A stretch of 34,353 bases of DNA from Sphingobacterium nematocida. GTDB taxonomy: Bacteria; Bacteroidota; Bacteroidia; Sphingobacteriales; Sphingobacteriaceae. Made by a program: the position numbers and the translations under genes. Under the pieces are notes generated by a model that worked only from the letters and a program-made list of their open reading frames with translations, ran no database searches and was not told where the DNA came from. Positions 1-7,821 of this stretch are shown piece by piece (position 1 is the stretch's first letter; each line of letters opens with the position of its first letter). The stretch is from positions 1-34,353 of the forward strand of contig NZ_FUZF01000029.1 of the NCBI RefSeq assembly GCF_900168125.1. Direction: 5' to 3'.

Positions 1-30
1 ATCCTGAGCCAGGATCAAACTCTCCATTGT
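1..30 (-). rRNA. 16S ribosomal RNA, 5' end only (gene runs out of the window)
   Basis: The complement of the first bases reads AGAGTTTGATCCTGGCTCAG, the universal 16S 5' primer site, followed by GAT at the window edge. By alignment with E. coli numbering, that site starts at nucleotide 8, which puts mature nucleotide 1 near position 30. The rest of the rRNA operon lies to the left of the window. The gene is transcribed leftward from the promoters at about 270-430. Confidence 0.95.
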
Positions 31-166
31 AAAATGAAGTGTAAGACCAAGACTATTTATAAAAATAGAATTGTCTTTATTATAATTTCTAATTCTAAAA
101 CTAAAGGCTGATTTTTTTAACTTTCGTTGTTTCTCAACACTACTCGTTACGTTACATGATCATTTT

Positions 167-175
167 TTAAAGAAC
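167..175 (-). promoter_or_regulatory. boxA-like antitermination site in the rRNA leader
   Basis: On the minus strand the leader contains GTTCTTTAA followed by an A-run. This resembles the rRNA boxA element (E. coli TGCTCTTTAACA) bound by NusB/NusE. It lies about 140 nt before the mature 16S 5' end, in the expected leader. It was identified by similarity only. Confidence 0.45.
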
Positions 176-269
176 TTCTATCGCATCCGCTTCGCGCTTC
201 TGCTTTTATGATGTCGGAAATAAATCCCTTATCTTACTTTTCTGTTGCCCTTCGTTTCCGTTGGGACTG

Positions 270-300
270 CAAAGGTAGGAATCTTTTTCAAACCTCCAAA
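270..300 (-). promoter_or_regulatory. rRNA operon promoter (proximal)
   Basis: The minus strand carries TTTG (300-297), exactly 19 bp, then TACCTTTG (277-270). This is a full match to the Bacteroidota housekeeping promoter TTTG-N19-TAnnTTTG. Directly upstream is an AT-rich 9-bp inverted repeat (298-306 with 312-320) that overlaps the -33 box, where an UP-element or protein site could lie. Transcription would start near 263 and run leftward into the 16S leader. Confidence 0.8.
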
Positions 301-420
301 ATAAATGTGAAATTTATTTTTAACGGCCTCTCTTTCATCCCTGCGTTTAAATAACTTTAAACCCTTCTTTTTTCATGGCCTCGTCCTTAGATCCGACCGT
401 TCCTCCCTTGCGGAGTGGTG

Positions 421-428
421 CAAAGATA
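421..428 (-). promoter_or_regulatory. Possible distal rRNA promoter (-7 box)
   Basis: The minus strand has TATCTTTG at 428-421, an exact TAnnTTTG match. Its context, TATCTTTGCA, resembles the proximal promoter's TACCTTTGCA. No good TTTG lies 19-20 bp upstream, so this is weaker than the proximal site. Tandem promoters are common on rRNA operons, which is why it is listed. Confidence 0.45.
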
Positions 429-480
429 GGACAATAATCCTATCAGTTCCTAATCTTTCATGACTTATTTATTTACATTT

Positions 481-1083
481 AACTTAACCTACTGTAACAT
501 TGAAGGATAAAATCACAAGAACACAGCTCCTACCCCCGGGGTACGTCCTAAATAAGAACCGGTACCTGTAGTATCTTACGTATTCTATATACGGAAGCAC
601 TCCGGAAAACAGGTTTCCTCCCCTAGCCCTTCGCCCCTATGATAACAAAGAAGGCAGGGTAATTCCAGGCTTTACATATAACACTCCTATTTTAACAGAG
701 GGATCCTAGAGAGAAAATAGAGGTTTACCTCTATGAACCCTCTACAAACCCTCTATTATAACCCTAGAAAATCTCTATAAAACTAGAATATGTACCGGTT
801 CTATTACCTATTAAACTCGGATATAAATACCACCTAAGAACTTATATAAAAGAAACACATGTATTGACTATCTCCGTTTTCGCAACTACATCCTAAATTA
901 CCTCTAAATAAGTAGCATATCCAAAACAACCTGACACTTCTGATCCTGAGCTAAGTCACCCCCTACCGAGCAATAACGATCCTGTTGATTTATAAAACAT
1001 CATGATCATAATAGCTTCCACCTAGATAGTACGATACAGGCCATTTTCACTCAGTTCCAGATAAAAATCAAACATAAAGTTCA
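481..1083. other. Gene-free region of about 600 bp
   Basis: No credible open reading frame was found on either strand. The stretch holds the phased ACCCTCTA repeats (727-767), a small palindrome (717-734), and an 11-bp inverted pair, AGAACCGGTAC at 555-565 and GTACCGGTTCT at 792-802. It separates the rRNA promoter region from the end of the efflux operon. It may hold rRNA upstream elements, a small RNA or decayed sequence. Nothing seen decides between these. Confidence 0.5.
727..767. repeat. Short direct repeats ACCCTCTA with 10-13 bp spacing
   Basis: ACCTCTA (727), ACCCTCTA (737), ACCCTCTA (748) and ACCCTAG (761) recur at 10, 11 and 13 bp, close to one helical turn. The first unit is also the right arm of a hairpin, ATAGAGGT-TT-ACCTCTAT (717-734). 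The sequence is non-coding. Such phasing can mark a protein-binding array, but simple sequence drift is also possible. Confidence 0.4.
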
Positions 1084-1087
1084 TAAA

Positions 1088-1117
1088 AAAGACTCCACCA
1101 AAATGGGGAGTCTTTTC
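1088..1117 (-). terminator. Rho-independent terminator of the efflux operon
   Basis: AAAAGACTCC (1088-1097) and GGAGTCTTTT (1108-1117) form a 10-bp stem with a 10-nt loop. Read leftward, the stem ends in a T-run that continues past 1088. It lies about 20 bp after the RND-channel stop codon, and the A/T flanks may let it work in both directions. Confidence 0.85.
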
Positions 1118-1137
1118 ATTTTCAAAAACTTCTTCTA

Positions 1138-4100
1138 TTATTTCCAACCGCCTCCTAATGCCTTATACAATACAATTTGATTTAACATTTTTTCTTTCAA
1201 AACATCAACCTTTGCCTCTTGTGCAACGATAACATCTTTTTGCGCCGTTACAATATCTAGATAATTTACCCGTCCAGCAATAAATAGTTCTTCTGCCGCA
1301 ACAATTGCTGATTCCAAGGCCTCAACTTGATCGTGCACTAACACTTCGCGTTCAACAATAGCACGCTGCGTATGTAATGCCAATGAAATTTCGTTGACCG
1401 CATTCAATACCATTTTTTCATACTCTAAAAATGCTATTCCATAATTTGCCTTCATTATCTCATATTGAGATTTCAACTCCCGTTGTCTGAAAATTGGCAC
1501 TGTCACACTCCCCAAAATACCATAAGCAACAGATTTATCCAAATTAAAAAGTTGATCTATACTAAAGCTTTGTAGTCCAAAATAAGGGCTGATAGCTACC
1601 GAAGGAAGAAAGGAGAGGCGAGCAACTTCTAAATCGCTAAAACTACGTTGTAATTCTAACGCTGCTCTGCGGATATCGACACGATTGTTAAATAGCAAAT
1701 CTATATTTCCCACATGCAACTCATCAAATATTTCATGATTTGACACATGTTCTTTGGTACGCTCTATAGGTTGATAAACACGTCCTAGGAGTTGATTGAT
1801 TTGATGTTCGTATCCTAAGATTTCTTGCAATGCCAAAGCTCTACGTCCTTTGGATTCCGCTAAAATAGACTTAAACTGCTGCACTCCTAATTCATCAGCA
1901 CGTCCAGCTTCTTTTTGTGCTTCAATAATACTCAGCGCACGTTCATGCAATATTATATTTCGCTCGTACACCTTTACCTTTTGGTCTAGTCCGATCAATT
2001 CGAAATACGCTGCCGCAACACTACTGATCAATTCCGTCTCCAATAGTCTTGTGGTTTCGCTTTCTGATAAAAGCCCTACAAATGCAGCTTCTCTTCTATT
2101 CCTTAATTTCCCCCATAGATCAATCTCCCAAGACGAGCGTACTCCTACAAAATAATCGGGGATAAACGGTTCAGGAAGCTTCTCGTTTGTCTTTAGGTTT
2201 TCCGAGAAATTAGAATCGTAGTTACCTATACCCGATTCTGTATAATGACCGTACTTCTTTAACCCCGCTTCTACTGCTGCATCCAATGTTGGTAATAATG
2301 CGGCCTTACGTTGCCTAAAATTAGCTTGAGCTATTTCTATGCGATGAACAGTCTGTTTAAGATCCTTATTATTCAATAACACTGTATCAATAAGGCTTTT
2401 CAAATATGGATCCGAGAACGCCTCTTGCCAAGGGATATTTCCGAGAGAAATCGAATCCATCAACACCCCTTTGGCATCCAGTTTCAATTCATCACTGATC
2501 TCTGATTTGATAATCTTTTTAGGCACGGTACAAGCCGATATAAGAAAAAAAGCTGCTAATACCACAACAATCTGCCCGCTCTTTTTAGTGTTGCTTTTCT
2601 TTGAAAACAAAACTACTAATCCAGGAATGACAATAACACCTAAAATGGTACCGATTACCATCCCTCCCACCGAGGCCGTACCGATGGTCCTGTTTCCTAC
2701 AGCACCTGCACCGTTAGCTAGCATTAATGGAATAAGTCCTGCCGCGAATGCAAAGGAGGTCATTAAAATAGGTCGCAATCTGGCTACAGCCCCCTCTACG
2801 GACGCGGTAAAGATGTCCATACCCTGCTTGTACTTTAAATTAGCATATTCTACGATTAGAATCGCATTTTTACCTAATAGTCCGATAAGCATGACCAAAG
2901 CTACCTGTGCATAGATATTGTTCTCAAGTCCAAAAACCTTCAAGAATATAAAAGCTCCAAAGATTCCAGCGGGCAGACAAAGGATGACAGGTAATGGCAG
3001 CAAAAAGCTTTCATACTGCGCTGCTAAAAGCAAATAAACGAATACTAAACACAATAAAAAGATGTAGCCTGCTTGATTGCCGGATATCTTTTGCTCTCGT
3101 GTCATACCTGACCATTCGATTTCATATCCTTGCGGTAGACTTTCAGCAATACGTTCTACAGCTTCAATAGCTTGTCCGGAGCTAAACCCTGCCGCCGCTT
3201 GACCTGTAATCATAGCAGAACTGAACATATTATAGCGTGTAATTTGTTCCGGTCCATAAACCCGCTTCATTGTCATAAAAGAGGAATAAGGAACCATATC
3301 TCCATCGGCCGTTTTAACATACAATGCTAATACATCTTCTGGCTTTTGACGTGAAAAAGCATCCGACTGAACCATTACTTTATACATCTGTCCGTAACGG
3401 ATAAAGTTTGTTGCGTACTGACTCCCCAAAAGAGTCTGAAGGGTATTCATGGAGTTCTCAACGGATATCCCCTTCTTGGCAGCTAGGTCATAATCGATTT
3501 CAAGCATATACTGTGGAAAGTTAACATCAAATGTGGTGCTGGTACTTTCGATTACATCATCGTTATTCAATTCTTTAATAAAATCATTCAGGACAAGACT
3601 GGTTTTTGACAAATCTTCATTGCCACTTTTATCTAATAACCGTAACTCGAAGCCCGAAGAGTTACCAAAACCGGGGACAGTGGGAGGTGGAAAAAACTCA
3701 ATAGTAGCATCTGCTATATGACTGGTTTTCTCTCGAAGAACCTTCATGACATCATCCACGGTTTCATCACGCTGATCCCAAGCTTTCAGATTAATCATCC
3801 CCATCCCATAGGATGAGCCCGAAACTTCGGTCACGATACTGTATCCAGCTAAGGTCGATACAGTCTCTACAATATCCAGTTCTCTCGCTATACGGTCCAC
3901 TTCATCAAGAACCTTTTCGGTACGGTCTACTGTTGCACCCGGAGGAGTAGTCACTGCTACATAAATCATTCCCTGATCTTCGGTGGGAATAAAGCCTGTA
4001 GGTAGAATAGCGGCCGATCCCCAGGTAAGAACAAACATCACTGCGAGAGCACCCAAAGTAACCACTCTACGACCAGCAATACGTGACAATAGATTTTTAT

Positions 4101-5688
4101 ATCCGCCCCCTATTTTATCGTATACGGCATTAAATCCTTTGAAAAAACGGGACAATAAACCATTACTTTCTTTCTTATCGTGTGGTGATTTCAGAATTAA
4201 AGCACACAAGGCCGGTGTAAGGGTAAGTGCATTAATGCCTGAGATAACGATAGAGGCCGCCAAAGTGAGTGAAAACTGTCGGTAGAAAATCCCTACCGGT
4301 CCAGACAGAAATGCAACAGGAATAAATACCGCAGACATCACCAAAGTAATCGCAATTACTGCACTTCCTACTTCTTTCATCGCTGCAATTGTTGCTTCCA
4401 ATGGCGGAAGATGTTCATCTTCCATCTTCGCATATACTGCTTCGACGACCACAATCCCATTGTCAACCACAATTCCAATAGCCAGTACCAATGCAAATAA
4501 GGTCAATAGATTAATAGAAAATCCCATCATCTGCATAAAGAACAACGCGCCAATCAAACTAACGGGGACGGCCAAAATAGGAATTACGGTAGCTCTAAAA
4601 TCTTGAAGAAAGATAAACACAACTAGGAACACCAGAATAAACGCTTCCAACAAGGTGATCAACACACTCGATATAGATGCATTCAAGAATCTTGACACAT
4701 CGTACCCCATTGTATAGGTCATGCCGGGAGGAAAGGTCGACTCCTTAAGCTCGGCCATCCTATCCTTCACACTTTGGATTACATCTTGGGCATTCGACCC
4801 TGGGAGCTGCTTCAACATAATAGAAGCAGAAGGTCTTCCATCAGTCTTGGATACCATCTCATAGTCCAAAGATCCAAACTCGACATCTGCAATATCCTTA
4901 ATTCGAATAATAGAACCATCAGCATTGGCTCGAATAGGCACGTTTTCATACTCACTTACCTCGGTAAACTTACCTGGATAACGGAGTACATACTGTTGCA
5001 TATTCACCGCTTTATCCGAACTAATTCCAGTCTGACCTGGGGCTGCTTCTATATTTTGTCTCCTTAATGCCGTAACGAGCTCCTCTGTAGAAATTGCATA
5101 CGCCGATAGCCGATCTGGTTTGACCCAGATTCGCATGGCATAATCCTTCATTCCCATAATCTGGGCAAAGCCTACCCCTTCGATACGCTTCAGCTCTTTG
5201 AGTACATTAATATCGGTAAAATTGTAAATAAATCGCTCATCAGCCGTAGCATCATCCGTATAGAGGTTCAGGTACATCAACATACTGTTTACCTCCTTTT
5301 CTGTAGTAACACCGGCCTTGATTACCTCCTCAGGCAACTCATCCAAAACAGTAGTTACTCTATTTTGCACATTCACTGCCGCAATATCAGGATCCACGCC
5401 AACTTTAAAAAAGACTTGAATCAAAGTTGTTCCATTATTGGTAGACACCGTATTCATATAGGTCATCCCTGCTACTCCATTGATGGCACGCTCCAACGGA
5501 ATAGCTACCGCATTGGTACTTACCTCTGCATTAGCCCCTGTATAATTGGCGGTCACGACGACAGAAGGCGGAACAATATCCGGAAACTGGGTAATCGGCA
5601 ATGTAAATAATGCCAAAAGTCCTAACAGCGTAATAAAAATTGAGATTACCAGTGATAGCACTGGCTTTCTAATGTATGTTTCAAACAT
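1138..5688 (-). CDS. RND multidrug efflux pump (HAE1 type) fused in frame to a TolC/NodT-like outer-membrane channel
   Basis: This is a 1516-residue protein. Residues 1 to about 1036 are an AcrB-like RND permease: the N-terminal MFETYIRKPVLS, the TM4 motif GIVVDNGIVVVEAV (Asp409, Asn410) and the TM10 motif GLLGKNAILIVEYA with Lys940. The last transmembrane segment ends at LFSKKSNTKK. The frame continues without a stop or Met into a hydrophobic segment and lipobox, LISAC (Cys1053). About 460 residues of outer-membrane factor follow, with SSWEIDLWGKLRNRREAA and a terminal AGRVNYLDIVTAQ typical of NodT/CusC channels. AcrB (about 1050) and OprM/CusC (about 460) are normally separate proteins. The gene lies 17 bp after the adaptor gene, so all three parts of a tripartite pump come from two genes. 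Asn410 replaces the second relay aspartate of AcrB (Asp408). The family calls are firm. Whether the product stays fused, or is cut by signal peptidase II at Cys1053, is unknown. Drug substrate is not predictable. Confidence 0.93.
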   Translation of the reverse strand: MFETYIRKPVLSLVISIFITLLGLLALFTLPITQFPDIVPPSVVVTANYTGANAEVSTNAVAIPLERAINGVAGMTYMNTVSTNNGTTLIQVFFKVGVDPDIAAVNVQNRVTTVLDELPEEVIKAGVTTEKEVNSMLMYLNLYTDDATADERFIYNFTDINVLKELKRIEGVGFAQIMGMKDYAMRIWVKPDRLSAYAISTEELVTALRRQNIEAAPGQTGISSDKAVNMQQYVLRYPGKFTEVSEYENVPIRANADGSIIRIKDIADVEFGSLDYEMVSKTDGRPSASIMLKQLPGSNAQDVIQSVKDRMAELKESTFPPGMTYTMGYDVSRFLNASISSVLITLLEAFILVFLVVFIFLQDFRATVIPILAVPVSLIGALFFMQMMGFSINLLTLFALVLAIGIVVDNGIVVVEAVYAKMEDEHLPPLEATIAAMKEVGSAVIAITLVMSAVFIPVAFLSGPVGIFYRQFSLTLAASIVISGINALTLTPALCALILKSPHDKKESNGLLSRFFKGFNAVYDKIGGGYKNLLSRIAGRRVVTLGALAVMFVLTWGSAAILPTGFIPTEDQGMIYVAVTTPPGATVDRTEKVLDEVDRIARELDIVETVSTLAGYSIVTEVSGSSYGMGMINLKAWDQRDETVDDVMKVLREKTSHIADATIEFFPPPTVPGFGNSSGFELRLLDKSGNEDLSKTSLVLNDFIKELNNDDVIESTSTTFDVNFPQYMLEIDYDLAAKKGISVENSMNTLQTLLGSQYATNFIRYGQMYKVMVQSDAFSRQKPEDVLALYVKTADGDMVPYSSFMTMKRVYGPEQITRYNMFSSAMITGQAAAGFSSGQAIEAVERIAESLPQGYEIEWSGMTREQKISGNQAGYIFLLCLVFVYLLLAAQYESFLLPLPVILCLPAGIFGAFIFLKVFGLENNIYAQVALVMLIGLLGKNAILIVEYANLKYKQGMDIFTASVEGAVARLRPILMTSFAFAAGLIPLMLANGAGAVGNRTIGTASVGGMVIGTILGVIVIPGLVVLFSKKSNTKKSGQIVVVLAAFFLISACTVPKKIIKSEISDELKLDAKGVLMDSISLGNIPWQEAFSDPYLKSLIDTVLLNNKDLKQTVHRIEIAQANFRQRKAALLPTLDAAVEAGLKKYGHYTESGIGNYDSNFSENLKTNEKLPEPFIPDYFVGVRSSWEIDLWGKLRNRREAAFVGLLSESETTRLLETELISSVAAAYFELIGLDQKVKVYERNIILHERALSIIEAQKEAGRADELGVQQFKSILAESKGRRALALQEILGYEHQINQLLGRVYQPIERTKEHVSNHEIFDELHVGNIDLLFNNRVDIRRAALELQRSFSDLEVARLSFLPSVAISPYFGLQSFSIDQLFNLDKSVAYGILGSVTVPIFRQRELKSQYEIMKANYGIAFLEYEKMVLNAVNEISLALHTQRAIVEREVLVHDQVEALESAIVAAEELFIAGRVNYLDIVTAQKDVIVAQEAKVDVLKEKMLNQIVLYKALGGGWK

Positions 5689-5705
5689 CTAAATCGCCTC
5701 CGTTT

Positions 5706-6812
5706 CTAGTTATTAATTGGTTTTGGTTGTATGCTCATACCATCCCGCAAAGACTGAATTCCTTCGAAAACAACTTGTACATCTGCTGGTAGCCCATCTT
5801 CTACAATATAATAGTGTCCTACGCGTTGCCCATTCTTAAATGGAATCATCTTAACCTTATTATCTTTGACTGCGTAAACATAGGCTTTGTCTTGAATTTC
5901 AAAAACGGACTTTTGATGTACAAATGTGAGATTTCCAGTTTGTGTTGGCACCCCTATACGTCCTGAAGCCCCATGCTTTAATAAACCGGTTGGATTATCA
6001 AACTTGGCCCGTAAAGAGATAGAACCCGTACTGGCTTCAAACTCACTTTCTACGATTTCAGCAATACCAGTATAAGGATATAGATCACCATTGGCTAATA
6101 TTAAGCGTACTTCTTGCTTAAACTTATTTCTGTTAAATGATGAATCTGAGGCAATAGCAAGATATTCTGACTCGGAAATATTATAGTAAACATTTACTTT
6201 TTCTAAATCAGAGATTGAGGTTATCAAAGCCCCTTCACTTAATAAAGATCCTTCTTTAAGTAAAATCCGATCAATACGTCCATCAAAAGGTGCGCGAATC
6301 TGCGTATGGCTTAACTTGGTTCGTGCTTGATTCAGGATTGCCTCGGCCTCCTGCACTTTTGAAACAGCTGCCCTAAGTTGCACCTTTAGTAAGTCTTGTT
6401 CTGTTGTACTAATGATACCTTTCTGCACTAATTTTGCAGTTCTTTCAAGTTCAAGCTCTACCTTCTTTACTTCAGCTTTTGCTGTATTCAATCCGGCTTC
6501 TGCCTGTGCGAAATCCGCTTTATACTCTTCATCGTTGAGTCCAAACAATACCTGCCCCTTACGGACAAAGGCTCCTTCATCCACATAGATTCTATTTAAA
6601 AAGCCTGCTAGTCTTGACCTAAGCTCTACGTTTCTTTGTGATTGTATATCGGCGATATACTCTTTATAAATCGTGGTATCCATTTGCAGGAGACCTGTTA
6701 CGGGAACGACTCTAGTTTGTTCTTCCGATTTGTTTTCGTTACTGCTAGCTGTACACGACGCGGCAAATAAAAGGCATCCAAATACTGGATACATCAACTT
6801 TCTTTTCTTCAT
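5706..6812 (-). CDS. RND efflux periplasmic adaptor (membrane fusion protein), lipoprotein
   Basis: This 368-residue protein resembles AcrA/MexA and links the inner-membrane pump to the outer-membrane channel. The N-terminus MKKRKLMYPV leads to the lipobox LFAASC, so Cys20 is probably lipidated. Residues about 57-95 (VELRSRLAGFLNRIYVDEG) are the first half of the lipoyl domain. Residues about 95-160 are an alpha-hairpin rich in Ala, Glu and Lys. RAPFDGRIDRILLKEGSLL is the second lipoyl half, followed by beta-barrel and membrane-proximal domains. It is immediately upstream of the pump-channel fusion gene and shares its operon. No regulator gene adjoins the operon. Confidence 0.93.
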   Translation of the reverse strand: MKKRKLMYPVFGCLLFAASCTASSNENKSEEQTRVVPVTGLLQMDTTIYKEYIADIQSQRNVELRSRLAGFLNRIYVDEGAFVRKGQVLFGLNDEEYKADFAQAEAGLNTAKAEVKKVELELERTAKLVQKGIISTTEQDLLKVQLRAAVSKVQEAEAILNQARTKLSHTQIRAPFDGRIDRILLKEGSLLSEGALITSISDLEKVNVYYNISESEYLAIASDSSFNRNKFKQEVRLILANGDLYPYTGIAEIVESEFEASTGSISLRAKFDNPTGLLKHGASGRIGVPTQTGNLTFVHQKSVFEIQDKAYVYAVKDNKVKMIPFKNGQRVGHYYIVEDGLPADVQVVFEGIQSLRDGMSIQPKPINN

Positions 6813-6872
6813 ATCTAATTATGAATAAATTATTTAGTAAAAAATCAAATAAGGACGTAACAAGCGTATGCG

Positions 6873-6890
6873 AGGTCTAAAGCTAGACCT
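6873..6890. promoter_or_regulatory. Inverted repeat upstream of the efflux operon
   Basis: AGGTCTA (6873-6879), AAGC, TAGACCT (6884-6890) is a perfect 7-bp inverted repeat. It sits in the 120-bp gap between the small membrane protein gene and the adaptor gene. No T-run follows it on the minus strand, so it looks more like an operator or an RNA processing hairpin than a terminator. Confidence 0.35.
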
Positions 6891-6932
6891 GCCATGTATT
6901 ACGTTTAAATAAATAAAATGGGATTGTAAAAA

Positions 6933-7298
6933 TTAGAATGGACGAAATCTATACAGAAATGTATAGTATCCCGGCAAACATAACGTTTTAGAAACGTAGG
7001 TTGGATGATCAATCTCTTTGGAGAAGAGAAATAACTTTCGAACTAACCAACAAAAGAATAAAATTACTGGTAATACACCCAATGTGAGCATGAGGATACG
7101 ATAATCATCAAAAAAGATATTTGGGAGATTATCATGTTGTTCGGGATGTGTCATTTCTAGAATTTCTTCCAATACAACTTCCAACAATGTTTCGCTGGAA
7201 GCGACAGGTGTGAAATCTAAAACATTGCAATACTTCACCTCGTAACAGAGTATATTGAGATAACCGAAAAGCGCTAGAAAGTGTAGTATTCGCAACAT
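6933..7298 (-). CDS. Small membrane protein of unknown function, upstream of the efflux genes
   Basis: This 121-residue protein was not assigned to a named family. The start at MLRILHFLALFGYLN (7298) is preferred over an upstream start that would add 22 residues, because it gives a normal N-terminal hydrophobic segment. A TATATTTG promoter-like box also lies directly upstream of this ATG. There are two hydrophobic segments, at about residues 3-20 and 69-92, with an acidic middle (VVLEEILEM) and a C-terminal tail, CLPGYYTFLYRFRPF, rich in aromatic residues. From memory, small proteins with a similar ending occur near efflux gene clusters in Bacteroidota, but this was not checked. It is on the same strand as the adaptor gene with a 120-bp gap. 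Confidence 0.6.
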   Translation of the reverse strand: MLRILHFLALFGYLNILCYEVKYCNVLDFTPVASSETLLEVVLEEILEMTHPEQHDNLPNIFFDDYRILMLTLGVLPVILFFCWLVRKLFLFSKEIDHPTYVSKTLCLPGYYTFLYRFRPF

Positions 7299-7434
7299 AT
7301 GGCGCAAATATAAAGAAGCAAACCACAGAAAGGGGTAGTCCTGTGTAAAAAAACTGTTATCCAAGTCACCTATAGCGGTAGTTCAGACTTTTCTCTGACA
7401 AATCTCCCACCTTCACTTTACAAAATAGTGCCGC

Positions 7435-7821
7435 TTATTTCTTAAACACCCAAAACTTCTGTAAAGTAAAATTAAACCCCAAGGAAACAATTATTTCTAC
7501 AAGGCCTTTTGACAATAGAAAATGGCAGTGCCAAACATCTACAAGAAAATGAATACCAGTAGATTTTAGAAAGATACTACCGGCGACCACTACAATAAAT
7601 TTCCACAGTTGGTTTGCTAAAGGAACTGCAGTACTGTTGAACGACCAATATCTATTAATCGTAAAATTGACAATAGCTCCTAAACTTCCGCTGACGACGT
7701 TAGAAAGAGGAGCAGAAATTAATAAGACTTTATAGCAGAATGAATAAATTCCAAAATCAAAAAGCCCTCCTAAAAAAGCGGAGAGCTGTGCTTTAAAAAA
7801 CTCTTTAACTCTAAATGCCAT
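7435..7821 (-). CDS. GtrA-like membrane protein
   Basis: This 128-residue protein has four predicted transmembrane helices and the GtrA family pattern: an N-terminal FLGGLFDFGIYSF, then NVVSGSLGAIVNFTINRYWSF, and a final GFNFTLQKFWVFKK. GtrA proteins are thought to move polyprenyl-linked sugars or take part in cell-surface glycan assembly. The ATG at 7821 (MAFRVKEFF) is preferred over 7878, because the longer form adds a charged stretch inside the upstream gene. The chosen start still overlaps the end of the CDP-alcohol transferase gene by 11 bp, so the two are co-transcribed. It is the last gene of the sphingolipid operon, where it may act on a lipid or lipid-linked sugar. That role is inference. 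Confidence 0.85.
   Translation of the reverse strand: MAFRVKEFFKAQLSAFLGGLFDFGIYSFCYKVLLISAPLSNVVSGSLGAIVNFTINRYWSFNSTAVPLANQLWKFIVVVAGSIFLKSTGIHFLVDVWHCHFLLSKGLVEIIVSLGFNFTLQKFWVFKK

Noticed and set aside
555..802. 11-bp inverted pair AGAACCGGTAC / GTACCGGTTCT, 226 bp apart, as IS ends
   Set aside because: No transposase or coding sequence lies between them and no target duplication was seen. Chance is adequate.
1850..2155. Plus-strand ORF of 101 codons, and others at 2471-2914, 3983-4285 and 4774-5067
   Set aside because: They lie inside the RND-channel gene on the opposite strand and have no recognisable family, so they are shadows.
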